Shown here piece by piece: positions 13,301-24,200 of a stretch of DNA of 64,000 bases. The notes below the pieces were generated by a model. The model was not told where the DNA came from and did not search any database. It was given only the letters and a program-made list of their open reading frames with translations. The position numbers and the translations under genes are program-made. Source of the DNA: Glandiceps talaboti (Eukaryota > Hemichordata > Enteropneusta > Spengelidae); the NCBI RefSeq assembly GCF_964340395.1, contig NC_135550.1, positions 22,934,676 to 22,998,675 of the forward strand, in the 5' to 3' direction. The first letter of the stretch is position 1. Each line of letters opens with the position of its first letter.

Positions 13301-16300
13301 TTCTCCATTTTTGTTTTGTCTCTAGTAACAGGCTTATTATGAAACTGCTAATCATTGGTAAAGGTATGTGCTCTATTGGGCGTCTTCAGTTGTGTTCTAT
13401 TTCTGCCAAGGTAATATAAATGTCTTGACATGAAAGTTGAGACTACATAATATATTTCAATATACCCTACTTCGTGGTTTGCATTATACCTACCTCACTT
13501 TTCATCATCAGATCGTGCCTAGCTTTGCCCATGTATCCAACTCCATGGTCTACTTCCATTTCATCTTCACTTTCATCACTTGACTCTCCAGACAACATGC
13601 TAACAATAGAAATCAATGTTTATCAGTCAAATATACAGTCCGGTAATTATTCATACAAATCTCACTCATTCATATCGAGAATCAATTTAGCAATCGATCA
13701 CTTCAATTTATGGCAGTACAGTAAACATCTTAGTCTGTAAGATATGACATGTCATGATGTCCAGAACACAGAGGACTGATTAGGGCTGAATAGTCTATAA
13801 ACAAATAAATGAAACAACCTTGAATCTATTTACTGGTATTGCACATAGAATTTGGGAAGTTACACAAACTTATATAGGTTTTAATTACCACATTCCTTCC
13901 TTGATGTACACAGGTTTGAGAACTTACGTAAAAATACCCAACCTCATCAAATCAGCTAACCGAGGGTTTACCATTACGTAAAAATACCCCATATACAAGT
14001 AGCCTGATAGGAGTATCAACTTGTTGGACACCCTACTGTCACCAGTCTCATTAACTCAGTTAAAGTGAGGGCTTACCATTATGTAACAAGTCATTGAGAA
14101 TGACATAGTCCCCGCTATGATTGGGTTTTAAGGAATTATCACTACTCTGATCACGCAACAACACTTGTGAACCTAAATCAAACAGACTTATATATGTTGT
14201 GTCTGCTTGTTGGACATGCCTACAACAATAAAGGATTGGTCGGGTATGGGGGATCATATCACGATGAAAATGGATATGCACATGTATGTCATAGAACACT
14301 GTCCTAATACCAACTTTGAATGAGATCTGTACAAGCATGTCTGAGTTATGGCTTTGGACATGGAAAATTCACAAACAAAATGGCTGCAAGGCAGCCATAT
14401 TGGATCGTATCACGACGAAAATGGATATGCAAATGTATGTCATAGAACACTGTCCTAATACCAACTTTGAATGAGATCTGTTCAAGCATGTCTGAGTTAT
14501 GGCTTTGGACATGGAAAATTCGCAAACAAAATGGCTGCCAGGCAGCCATATTGGATCATATCACAATGAAAATGGATATGCATATGTATGTCATAGAACA
14601 CTGTCCTAATACCAACTTTGAATGAGATCTGTTCAAGCATGTCTGAGTTATGGCTTTAGACAGGGAAAATTTGCAAACAAAATGGCTGCTAGGCAGCCAT
14701 ATTGGATCGTATCATGAAACAAATTGACGTGCATATGTATGCCATTGTATGTTGCCCCTGTACCAAGTTTGAAAAAAATCGGTCCAGGCATCTCCAAGAA
14801 ACAGCTGCGGACGGACGGACGGACGGACGGACGGACGGACACACGGACGCACGGACAGACGGAACCCAATCCATAAGTCCCCGATCCGGACTTCGTCCGG
14901 CGGGGACTAAAAATACCCCATATACAAGTAGCTAAGGCTGATAGGAGTATCAAATTGTTGGACACCATACTGTCACCAATCTCATTAACTCAGTTAAAGT
15001 GAGGGCTTACCATTATCAAGTGTTCATATAACTGTAATTCTTTTGTCAGTTTTACATTACCCAAAGCATACTTCTGTATTTCATTTGAACTTACCCTTTC
15101 TCTTGAGCTTTCTGCCTTTCTTCCTGTTCTTTCTCCTTCTCTTTCTTTAAATATTCATCAAGTTCTGCACCTTCTAATCTAACCCTCTTCCTGATCTGAA
15201 ATGAAATGAAATGAAGACAGTAATATGGTGACTGAGACAGTAATATGGTGACTGAGACAGTAATATGGTGACTGAGATAGTAATATGGTGACTGAGATAG
15301 TAATATGGTGACTGAGATAGTAATATGGTGACTGAGCTAGTAATATGGTGACTGAGACAGTAATATGGTGACTGAGACAGTAATATGGTGACTGAGATAG
15401 TAATATGTTGTTTCTTTTGTTGGAATTTCATTAGATAAACACCTCACCTGGTCTGACCATATTAACAGAATAAATATACTCATAAGGAAGAAATGTGGAA
15501 TTCTGTATAGACTAAGACACATTTTACCACTAAGTATTTTAATACTTTTGTACAATGCCTTTATACTTCCCCATATTTCTTATGGCCTAGAGGTTTGGGG
15601 CAGTACTTACCCAACATATCTGAATTGCATTCTAACTGCCCAAAAAATGATTGTTCGCACGATGCTGTTCAAATCTCACATGGAACACTCGGCTCCTTTA
15701 TTTATACAGCTAAATATTCTAGATATTTACAAGCTTCACAAACTCTTAATAGGTTCTTTTATTTACAGCCTGGTTCACTTGAACTCACCACATATCTTGT
15801 CCGATTATTTTAGTGACAAAAAACATGAATATGACACGAGACTCTGCCATCGTCAAAATCTTTACCCGTACCATGCGAGAACAAATTCTGGTCAGTTTGC
15901 TATTTCATTCGTAGGTGCAAAAATTTGGAATGATATTCCTATCCAAATCAGATCGAAAAATTCCCAACATATTTTTAGGAAATCTCTTAAACAATATTTA
16001 GTAGAGCAGTACAGGTGATTAAATTGTAAACTTACAGATGTATTGACTTTTCGTTTATTGTATTAGACTTTTTCATGTAGTAAAAATGTTTTTTGTGTGT
16101 ACATGTATATGTATATGCATATGTATATGTATATGTATATGTGATATATTTTCTTCTCCCAGTTATGTTTTCAGTCATCTTAATGACTGAACCCTCTTAT
16201 TGTTTTCATTCGCAATATACAATGTCGGGGATCAGGCTAGACTAGCTGTAAGCTATTTCTTGACTCCCCATTTACCCTTCTCTCTTTTGATTTTTGTTAC

Positions 16301-17880
16301 CATTATTTTGTAATCATTTTATACGATTGGGTAAATAAACCACTTATATATGGTGACTGAGATAGTAATATGGTGACTGAGCTAGTAATATGGTGACTGA
16401 GACAGTAATATGGTGACTGAGACAGTAATATGGTGACTGAGATAGTAATATGGTGACTGAGATAGTAATATGGTGACTGAGATAGTAATATGGTGACTGA
16501 GATAGTAATATGAATGTCTTGCATAATTTCCATCACTTCTAGCCTGGTTGTGGAATCTGGTAGTCTCTGATCTAAAACAAGTAATGATTGTCATGAAGAA
16601 GTTTTTTTCAGCTGATAAAATGTCATCAATGGATAGAAAGTTCTGAACAGTTAGAAACACTTGACAAAACATACAGTAACCACTGCAAATTCTGACACAA
16701 CTTTGGAGTTTTTGCAATTGTCCCTCTGTTGGCACTGACCTATACCTTTTCCATACAATTGTATTGTATGGTTTGTTTTTTCATCCTTTTTACTTATGTG
16801 AAACATGACAATATAACTTGATACGGTAATAAATGTAATAAGAGTACAATATAACTTACTGTGAGTGGTAGTGACAATATAACTTGATATGGTGATAAGT
16901 ACAATATAACTTACTGTGAGTGGTAGTGTTTTTTGATTTGGCTGGTCTATCAGATTCCTAGCTAGAGTACCTGGTGATGTCCTACTGGTCAATATAATGC
17001 AATTGTTTGGATTTCCACACCAATCTAAAAATAAATCTCTTGAGAAGCCCCATTCCAAGTCTGGTACACTTGCAAGAACAGTCTGTTGATTTAAAAATAT
17101 CTTATTATTAGACAGTGTTTTTGTGAAGTTCTGTGAATCAGGTAACCAAAAAGAGGGAAACCAGAGCACTGCGTTAAAGCTTTAAAGTTCCTCATAAATG
17201 GTACGATAGTTTTGTTTGGGAACTCCAGTAAAGTGACTGGAATAGATGGCTGGCTAGCAGAGAAAACACACAGGTGTTTATCATACTAAACATACTAACA
17301 CAGCTTACATATGTAGCAGTAATCTTACCTTGGGTTCTGGTATTTTCCTTAGTTCTGACAGGCTATGACAAAGCTGCAAGTGTTTAAACTGGAAGGGGTT
17401 GTTTCTCCTGTCTTCAAAAGATCTCATAATTTTATCACTCATCCATTCCACTTGTGATTTGGCAAATTCTACTACATTATAACTAACATTGTTTAACAGT
17501 GCTAAGGAATATGTCCCTAGTCCTGACTCCTGAGTTCTCCACATTTGGTCCTGTAAAAACCATAAATAAAAAGCGTTACTGTATTCAAATTAGATCACAT
17601 CAAACTATTCATTTTTGTTATTTGATTATGTAATGCTTCTAAAATATAAATGATTTCACTGTCAATTTCATACATTTTTCAAACATTGAGATTTATTTTG
17701 TGCAATGGACAATTTTTATTAGTTTTTGCTCCCTCTCTGAATTTTCAAGATAGCAGTGCATTATAACTTCTGTTCTGAAATTATTACATTAAAGTTGGTA
17801 TTGTTTTACACACTGATAAGAAGATACAAAGTATGAAGTCCTTTCCACGGAAAGCTTTCTTTCATAATGTCCATCACTTG

Positions 17881-17934
<54 letters not shown>

Positions 17935-19667
17935 TGTGTATTAACATTGACTCATCCTAACAAAACTAACTTACCAAAAGTTGACACAACTCTAAAACTC
18001 TGCCAGCAGTATCTACAGCTACAAGTACATTACCATTGTTTCTCATTGTGTGTAAAATATTAGCTGCAGAGAAAAAATAAAATGAACAAGAACATGTCAG
18101 CTGGCATCTAAAAATATGCACACTTTGCATAGTTTATAAATTACTTGTAAAATACTATTTGTAACAAATGTTAAAGGTTACTCCCTCTATTTACTTCATT
18201 GTATTTTTCCATTTGAGTATCTTTAAACTTTGATAATTTCAATGGTGCAATTCTTTACAATGCCACTCACTTCAACAACTTGAAACGACAGTCCCAATCT
18301 TGAGATTCACTGAATATTGTTTATTCAAACATAGGACTGGAAAAGATAGGTCAGTAAAATGCTGTTGATTGTCGCTAGATAATGTTCATTTCAGGAAGTA
18401 AACAACTACTGACTACTTACTCATAAGTTGTTCATCCCTTGTTTTTCTCTTGGCCTGATAGTATGTACTGTTATATGCATCGGTGATCAGTAATGCAGGT
18501 TTACTGATAGATTCTAAGATACCGCCATTCAAATGCCTTTCTTTCTTGTGATTATAGTCAACCGCATATAAAATATCTTCCTCCCCTTCTTTCAAAATCT
18601 TCCATACTGTACCACCAATCATGTGACCAGCTGGTACTGGCATGATTGTCAGGCCATGACCTTTACCTGGTGAAATAAACCACAGCATGTGCCATTTCAT
18701 TGCTGTTACTTTTATACAGAATGATACAGTTATAACAGTTTTGTCAGTTCTTGAATCTTCAACTAAATACCAGTCTTTGAGTTCTACATATATTACAATA
18801 TGGTACTTGGACTTACTTATCCACTGAATGTATGACTGGAACAGTGCCAGATATTTCCTTATTTGACAGACACTTAAAACACCATCAAATAAATCAGATC
18901 AACAAAGAGCTGTAACGTGTCTGTTGTGAATTGCGCTGTATTCCTACTTTGGTATTTGTATACTGTTTGTTTAATCATTGATATAAGGTATACATTATAT
19001 GACAAAACTACACACCTTTCATTTCTATAATTTGGGAGTACTTCAGTTGGATTATCTTATCAAATGCGGCATCTACATCATCCAGCGTAAACAGATCAAA
19101 GTCTTCTGTATTGTGTCTGGACTGTAAAGAAACAAACCACTCAATGTCAAATAATATCAAACTGACTGATGGAGACATTGATTATATCAGAAGGTAAATT
19201 CCTTTTCACTTTAGGAATGCTGGTACCAACTGCTGAGACGACTGACCAGTCGGTCACTACTTAATTAGCAAGGAAATCCCATAGAGTAAATTTGGTGGAC
19301 TCAGAATGATTTCGGCCTTAATCAATTTGAACATGAATCATAAACTCACCTGAAACAAATCATACATAAACATCTGCCCCATTTTATATACAGGTACAGT
19401 GGCATAAATGGGACAGTTCAAACCACATTTACCAACTATGTATGGTAATGCACCAAGATGAAGGCCATCAGGAAAGGAAAGTAACACTGCATCTATCTGA
19501 TGAACACATCTGAAAATAAAATTGCTTGCATTTACTTCAAGTATAAAATTAAAGAACTACATACTTGTGTTGCAAATTAACCTTCAAAATTTACTTTCAT
19601 TAAATAATATTACTTTATCTAGATCTCTCAGATGTTTTTGCCACCAGCACTTGTATCAGTTTCTCTG

Positions 19668-19719
<52 letters not shown>

Positions 19720-20141
19720 ACATGTTTACAGTAACATTTTAAAATAGGCAGATGACTACTACAGCATAATTTTCCTAATTCCTGGAATGTCTGTTTTGTT
19801 TGTGTAATGAAGTTCGGTGATCTGATCTAATAATTTACTCTATGTTAAACCATGGAAATATTAAGTTTAAAACTTCTATGTGGTTAAAATGTATCTAATG
19901 ATCAGAAGGAGATCACCCAATGTCTATAGTTAGTTTATCGCTATTGCCTATAGTTAGTTTATATCGCTATTGTCTATGGTTTCACTCACCTTTTTAATGT
20001 CTCCATATATTTATTCATGGTGAAGTTTTCATCCCATCCACAGTCCAAGAGAAACTTGAACTCATCCACTTGTAATAGATAGCACAGTGGGCCTTCATCG
20101 TGTGCACCTGACAGGGCTGTCAGCTTGATGATAGATGTCAT
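7374..20141 (-). CDS. CPSF2: Cleavage and polyadenylation specificity factor subunit 2 (CPSF100), 18 coding exons, 770 aa
   Basis: Scaffold subunit of the nuclear pre-mRNA 3'-end cleavage complex and partner of the nuclease CPSF73. Coding exons in transcript order: 19990-20141, 19350-19509, 19016-19121, 18421-18666, 17975-18063, 17329-17550, 16915-17082, 15095-15195, 13494-13599, 12744-12905, 12208-12250, 11799-11853, 11213-11300, 10616-10750, 9897-10074, 9277-9350, 8341-8475, 7374-7466. They sum to 2313 nt. The protein starts [12 protein letters not shown] and ends LLYEQYAVV, close to the vertebrate protein (782 aa in human, from memory). Order: metallo-beta-lactamase fold, beta-CASP region ([20 protein letters not shown]), acidic/charged linker, conserved C-terminal domain ([16 protein letters not shown]). 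As in other CPSF100 proteins the zinc-binding HxHxDH motif is degenerate (SFPDGLHLG), so it should be catalytically inactive. No break was seen. Confidence 0.97.
8705..8922. mobile_element. Foldback (MITE-like) inverted repeat
   Basis: Intron 17 of CPSF2. The left arm contains CACAGCATGTTG, then GATAAGAACAGTTTTATG. The right arm contains CATAAAACTGTCCTTATC, then CAACATGCTGTGTCAAGTG. The inverted arms are about 85-100 bp with a short loop. No coding capacity; family unknown. Confidence 0.8.
10141..10506. mobile_element. Foldback MITE, family A, full-length-size copy
   Basis: Intron of CPSF2 between the exons at 9897-10074 and 10616-10750. The left end reads AGAGTGACTATAGAGTTTTA and the right end CCTAATTGAAACTTTACAG then TCTTTCTGGTTTGGTAGT. 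The arms pair through TCTCAC/TGAGAT, ACACAAAT and TATCAGTGCC segments. It is collinear with the better-preserved copy at 40012-40383. Confidence 0.8.
11056..11150 (-). mobile_element. 95-bp terminal-inverted-repeat miniature element, family B
   Basis: Begins CTGTAAGATGCGTTGTGTC and ends with TATCACAGCGTACCTTAAAG, an imperfect inverse of the start. Its reverse complement aligns along its length with the element at 33200-33295, sharing GGTACGCTGTGAT, CCCTCACACATC and GAGGCYGGTGA. It lies in a CPSF2 intron, in the opposite orientation to the other copy. Too short to encode anything. Confidence 0.8.
12550..12770 (-). repeat. Tandem repeat of about 90 bp that includes the CPSF2 exon 11 end and 5' splice site
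   Basis: Read on the minus strand, the exon end GATGATAAAAAGCTG and donor GTAGGTGT are followed by intron sequence ending GTAGTACTGTAT. The block then recurs as GATGATAAAAAAACAACTGGTAGGTGT, and a third, decayed copy begins GATGATTAAAAAAGTGG. Copy 2 keeps a donor-like GTAGGT. Confidence 0.85.
12915..12962. repeat. Poly(A) run followed by (TTAA)n
   Basis: About 20 A on the plus strand, which is a poly(T) tract just upstream of the CPSF2 acceptor at 12905/12906. It is followed by five TTAA-type units. Confidence 0.85.
13976..14094. repeat. Direct repeat, left copy flanking the 14.1-14.9 kb element
   Basis: Contains AAAAATACCCCATATACAAG, GATAGGAGTATCAA and GAGGGCTTACCATTAT. A second copy at 14909-15018 has the same order and only a few differences. 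A more degenerate third version (GAGGGTTTACCATTAC) lies just upstream at about 13940-13977. Confidence 0.85.
14107..14908. mobile_element. Non-autonomous element with AGTCCCCGC termini and internal tandem units of about 165 bp
   Basis: The left end is AGTCCCCGC and the right end GCGGGGACT, a 9-bp terminal inverted repeat. Inside are about three tandem units (TATGTCATAGAACACTGTCC ... CAAAATGGCTGC), a fourth partial unit, then a (GGAC)n tract and a terminal hairpin (GATCCGGACTTCGTCCGGCG). No coding capacity. It sits in a CPSF2 intron between the two flanking direct repeats. It is probably a DNA-transposon derivative, but the superfamily is not determined. Confidence 0.7.
14812..14860. repeat. 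(GGAC)n microsatellite inside the element
   Basis: About seven GGAC units followed by decayed units, part of the 3' end of the 14.1-14.9 kb element. The minus-strand frames rich in Ser/Val/Arg across it are not genes. Confidence 0.85.
14909..15018. repeat. Direct repeat, right copy flanking the 14.1-14.9 kb element
   Basis: Begins immediately after the GCGGGGACT terminus and matches 13976-14085 with a small insertion (CTAAGG for CCT) and a few substitutions. Confidence 0.85.
15217..15407. repeat. 20-bp minisatellite, left part of an array split by a LINE
   Basis: Units of TAATATGGTGACTGAGAYAG in register from 15221. The sixth unit is a GAGCTAG variant. The array starts about 25 bp upstream of the CPSF2 acceptor at 15195/15196 in transcript sense, so it occupies the branch-point side of that intron. 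Confidence 0.95.
15408..16348 (+). mobile_element. 5'-truncated LINE (Jockey/CR1-like non-LTR retrotransposon)
   Basis: About 940 bp containing only the C-terminal end of a reverse transcriptase plus 3' UTR. The frame is open from about 15404 to the stop at 16018. It carries hallmarks of the region after the RT domain: [14 protein letters not shown], then [22 protein letters not shown]-like EYDTRL and GAKIWNDIP. The 3' UTR holds a predicted hairpin (GGGGATCAGGCTAG ... TTGACTCCCC, about 16227-16269) typical of LINE tails, and ends GGGTAAATAAACCACTTATA. It lies antisense to CPSF2 within an intron. It is dead by truncation but the remaining frame is intact, suggesting a fairly young insertion. 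The exact clade is an inference from motif style. Confidence 0.88.
16349..16512. repeat. 20-bp minisatellite, right part of the split array
   Basis: About eight units of the same TAATATGGTGACTGAGAYAG repeat resume directly after the LINE. The first 104 bp repeat, base for base, the 104 bp left of the LINE (15304-15407), including the single GAGCTAG variant. Confidence 0.95.
16835..16928 (-). repeat. Tandem duplication of CPSF2 exon 8 end with its 5' splice site
   Basis: On the minus strand the exon end CACTACCACTCACA with donor GTAAGTTATATTGTAC is followed about 56 bp later by a second identical CACTACCACTCACAGTAAGT, then a similar tail with CGTATCAAGTTATATTGTC. The first copy continues the reading frame and is used in the model. 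The second is an intronic decoy. Confidence 0.9.
17884..17931. repeat. (AT)n microsatellite
   Basis: About 24 uninterrupted TA units in an intron of CPSF2. Confidence 0.97.
19671..19716. repeat. (CA)n microsatellite
   Basis: About 23 CA units in CPSF2 intron 2, counted from the non-coding first exon. Confidence 0.97.
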
Positions 20142-20635
20142 GTTTCTAGATCACATACAAATTTACCAACTGTTTATGTTCACCTACAGTAGAAAAGAGT
20201 ACGTCAGATTTAATAGTAGTATATTTTTAACACAAAATTTCATGTTTACAAATATTTGAAATTGGGACATTATACTTAAAGTATCATCATAACATGACCA
20301 GGGCCCCAGGGTGTCTGCTTCCAAGTTCCAGTTCTTTCAAATGTTTGTATTTTTGTAATGACCAGTTATAAATCAGAAGAAATAACCACTTTACTTCACA
20401 ATCAAAAAGGCTATTTTGTGAAGTTTTATTATGAGACGCTCATGTATATATTCTCAGACATTGTTTCGTGGTCTGAGATGTGTTACAGTGTCAAAGCTAT
20501 AATAATGATCCACATGTGAGACATGCTTGTTATTGTCATCATTTCCAATGATGTAAATTTCTTATTAAAAAAACTCTTTGCAATATAAACATTTACAATT
20601 TTTATGAGTTCATAGTACTTATAGATGCTACTTAC

Positions 20636-20740
20636 CTTCGTGTATCTGAGTAAAACGACAACATTGCTCAAAATTCGGACAATATTGACAAACCGAAGGA
20701 TATGGTTTTCGGCTCAGAGCGGCGCCATGTTTAAGATCGC
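20636..20740 (-). other. CPSF2: CPSF2 non-coding first exon (5' UTR), approximate 5' end
   Basis: On the minus strand, CAGATACACGAAG is followed by the consensus donor GTAAGTAG at 20635. The next exon begins at 20145, four bases before the ATG at 20141. The exon contains an upstream ATG with a very short frame (ATG GCG CCG CTC TGA). The transcription start is not visible, so the upper coordinate is a guess. Confidence 0.6.
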
Positions 20741-21231
20741 ACAGCATGATGGGAAAATGATACCTTGCTAGGTAAGTTTTCCTTTTCACCATATACCTCA
20801 TATCTCGCTAGAATATGACTAAAATCCTTTGAAATATATAAGCTTTATTGATCAAGGGTAATTTTTCAATCTTCGTGATAATTTTTATTTAGATAAACTT
20901 CGCCTTATGACCCCTGACCTCCCACCAATGAAAATAACGAAGTATCACCTGACTTTTAGTGCCCTCTTTATCATGTTTATTACTGGTAGCGGGTACTTTC
21001 ATTTCTGCCAATATGAACATTTTCCTAATTTGCATATATAATATCCAGGAGATAGTAATAATTTACCATATGTTACTGTGACGTTGCTTTTGTTAACCCC
21101 ATTAGCACAAACGATTCACACGCGAAAGTATCGTGTGATCAACGGGAGCCCGGAAGTGAGACAAAACACCGAAGACGGGGAACAAAAATACCGAATGGAT
21201 TTCTAACACTTTTTTAACGCCAGTATGTCAC
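20700..21231. promoter_or_regulatory. Divergent promoter region between CPSF2 and the tandem-START gene
   Basis: The two genes are head to head and their first exons lie within about 500 bp. The minus strand has a YY1-like AACATGGCGCC (about 20723-20733) and a ZNF143-like TTTTCCCATCATGC (about 20743-20757). No TATA box was recognised. The factor assignments rest on motif resemblance only. Confidence 0.5.
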
Positions 21232-24200
21232 ATGCTAACTAGAAGAAGACAAGGCAGAAGTTTAGCCATGTCGTATTTCTGGTCTTTTTTTTGGTTTCTA
21301 TGTCTCACTGCACTCTCAGCTGTATGCTATTTCACAGATTTATTGCGTGGAAAAGTAAGTTATTGTTTATATTATTATATATATGTATGTGTACAACAAT
21401 GTCATACATCATTCACGGAAGCGTCTGTGGACTTCCTGGTTTAATACATTTATTGGTTGATTGCCATTTATAGTAACATGACTTTATCTGAGGATGATAC
21501 CACAAACATGTCATATACTTTAAATATTCAATTCTTTTTCTTCATTTTCAGATTTTTTCATTCATACATTCATTTTTATTATTCATAGAATCATACACAC
21601 ATCTATCTACATATCTATCTGTATACTGTATTGTGTTTCTTTTTCTTTCTTTTTCTCCTAGCCAATATCAAAATTGTTTCGAAATAATAATTTTCTATAC
21701 ATACCATCTTTTTCAACAATTATTTTTAAAATGCATCTAGTGAGCATAGTGAGCAATACGGCATACCTTACAAATTATGATAGTTATTACCATATATATT
21801 TAACACTATCACACCCACTACTGTGATCACAGACAAGTAAGAAATGTGCAGTGATATTCTGACTGGTATAGTTCTAATTTCCAATGTACATGTTTATTCA
21901 TGTTGAGTATGATGGCGCAAATTACCAGGAATGAAACAATTCATTGGGTATCACTATATTAGAAACACTACAATCTTGGTTTCAAAGCCTAACATGCATA
22001 TCAAACCATCTCTTCATCAACACAGGTTTTTTAAAAAATTAAAAATAAGTTTTAGCATACATTTACATGATTTTTTAAATGTTTTTTTTTGTATACTCAC
22101 TTCCATCCAATATGGGTGCATGACAGACTCTGCCCAACTATTAAAACAGTGCAATTTCATGAAATTTGATCAATGAATGCTTGATTTACTTTGTGACATT
22201 TTGTTGTAAGAATGTCTTAGTTTAAAGAGGCATTGAAGCTATCAGATACCTTTATTCAGGATATCGATTTTGACAAGTTTTCTCAAATATCATAATTTAA
22301 TTATAATATTAGTTGAATGACAGTTATGGTTTATCATATAATTAAAATAAGGTTATGATGTCAATTCATATTACCTGTCATTATCTAAAAATTGTTACAT
22401 TGCATGTTGCTGTGAATTTAATCTCATCACTGTCAGCATCACAGGAAAAAAAAGACAGTAATCCTGACAGTGTCAAGCTTATTTGAGATATTGCTTTTTG
22501 ACTTATTGCTAAAAAAACAAAATATCACACTCCATACTAGGGTTGTCTTTATTGTCTAATATGAGACAATTCAGAGGGATTTAAGTTTCTATTGTTGAAG
22601 CCAAGTAATTAGTGATATTTTAACAAATACATTGTAATTTGTAGGTTTATAATATAAAAACAAAAAACAAAATTGCAAGCCTTGCATAAACCAAGTTTGC
22701 AAATTAATTTATGGTACTTTTTTGCAATTCAGTTTGTGTCATACTAGCTATGAAAATGTGTGGTAAATAATTTAGCCATATATTTTCATTCCTAGTTACT
22801 ACATTTACTGCATGAGAAGGCCTGGGGGAAGGCAAATATGAATTTCAAAGAGCACATTGTGAAAGTTACTGGTATAGTGAATAGACTGTCCACTCTAAAT
22901 AAACCTGTAGGTGGAAAGGTCACCATATGATTCATTCAGTCTGTTGTTTTTATTGTTTCACTATGTTGCTGCATAAATGAGATGCTTGTCCACTGTTGAT
23001 CAGTTGTCAGTTGTAATGTTTTTGCAGGTGTTGTAAAATAATGTTCTACAAAAACAAAAATTGTTGTGTTTAGTTCGTTTCAAAATGTCTGACTCAGGTA
23101 ATTTGTGTTATGTTTGTAAGTTTGGAAACTGACCACTTACTGCATTTACATTCCGATTTATTCATCCAAAATGTTTCTAAAGGAAATACATATTTGGTTA
23201 ATGTCAAAATTGGTACTAAAACTTGAGTATCTGAATGATTTGACCTTTAACCTTTCCCTTCTGTAAGTCCTCTATGCAGAATCCTTGTGATAAAGTTTGC
23301 ATAAATATGCAAAAAATGATAACAAAGACTGTTGTCAAGGATTAATGTATTATTATAAGGACAAATTTGCAGAGAATAGAGATGTTGTAACTGCCTACAA
23401 GGCTCAGTTTTGTTATGATTTGAGTTTGAATTTAGGTGTAAAAAACATTTGTCTGTCGGAGATTTAGAAAATGTTTGTACAGAACAAAAAAATGGTCCTA
23501 TGTATTCCTTGTGGTGATACAGTACTATAATGAAAACCAGGGATTGAATCCTTGGCCTTTAAACTTAAGTTCTCTCAAACATACATTATCAGATGACATT
23601 GAAAACTTATAGTTCATATCAATGTGCTCATCCCTCTATAAAATAATGAAACCAAAATATGTGTGCACAGATGTTACATTAAATAGGATTAGAATCTGTA
23701 CATTTGTTGTTGAAGGAAAACAATTTGAAATTATTTAACAACCTTGATTTTAAATGATAGTGCAATGTTTTGTGTTTTTTCCTTGGTGTACATGCCATCA
23801 TGGTCAGTGATTAAATGTTATATCTAAAGTGAGTACATGTAAATTTCAATGTAATGTTAATATTGACATTATATGTATCATATTACAAAAAAAGAAAACC
23901 AACACAAAAGAAAACAAAAATACAACATGATGAATTTAGAAATATGAAGTACAGGCAGTCTGTGTTGTTTAACATAACTGAAAAGTCCCAGGGTTGCTGA
24001 AGTCCATCGAGACTAGAATTAAAGCCATCATTTCATATCAATCATGTAAGAACAAATACAAATATCAACAAATCGGACATGTGGAATATGTAGAACACTG
24101 TTATTGTACTGCCATGTGTCACACAAATCATAGAATATTTACTCTTTCCTGAAATGGTTAAATTTTATCTTGTTTAGTATTTTCCCTTGGGCCTATTAAA

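Noticed and set aside
14648-14968. Minus-strand frames across the 14.1-14.9 kb element
   Set aside because: They read through tandem repeat units and the GGAC tract. Nothing resembles a transposase.
15174-16735. Minus-strand frames rich in Ser-Pro-Tyr around the LINE
   Set aside because: They translate the 20-bp minisatellite and are not part of CPSF2, whose exons are defined by homology and splice sites.
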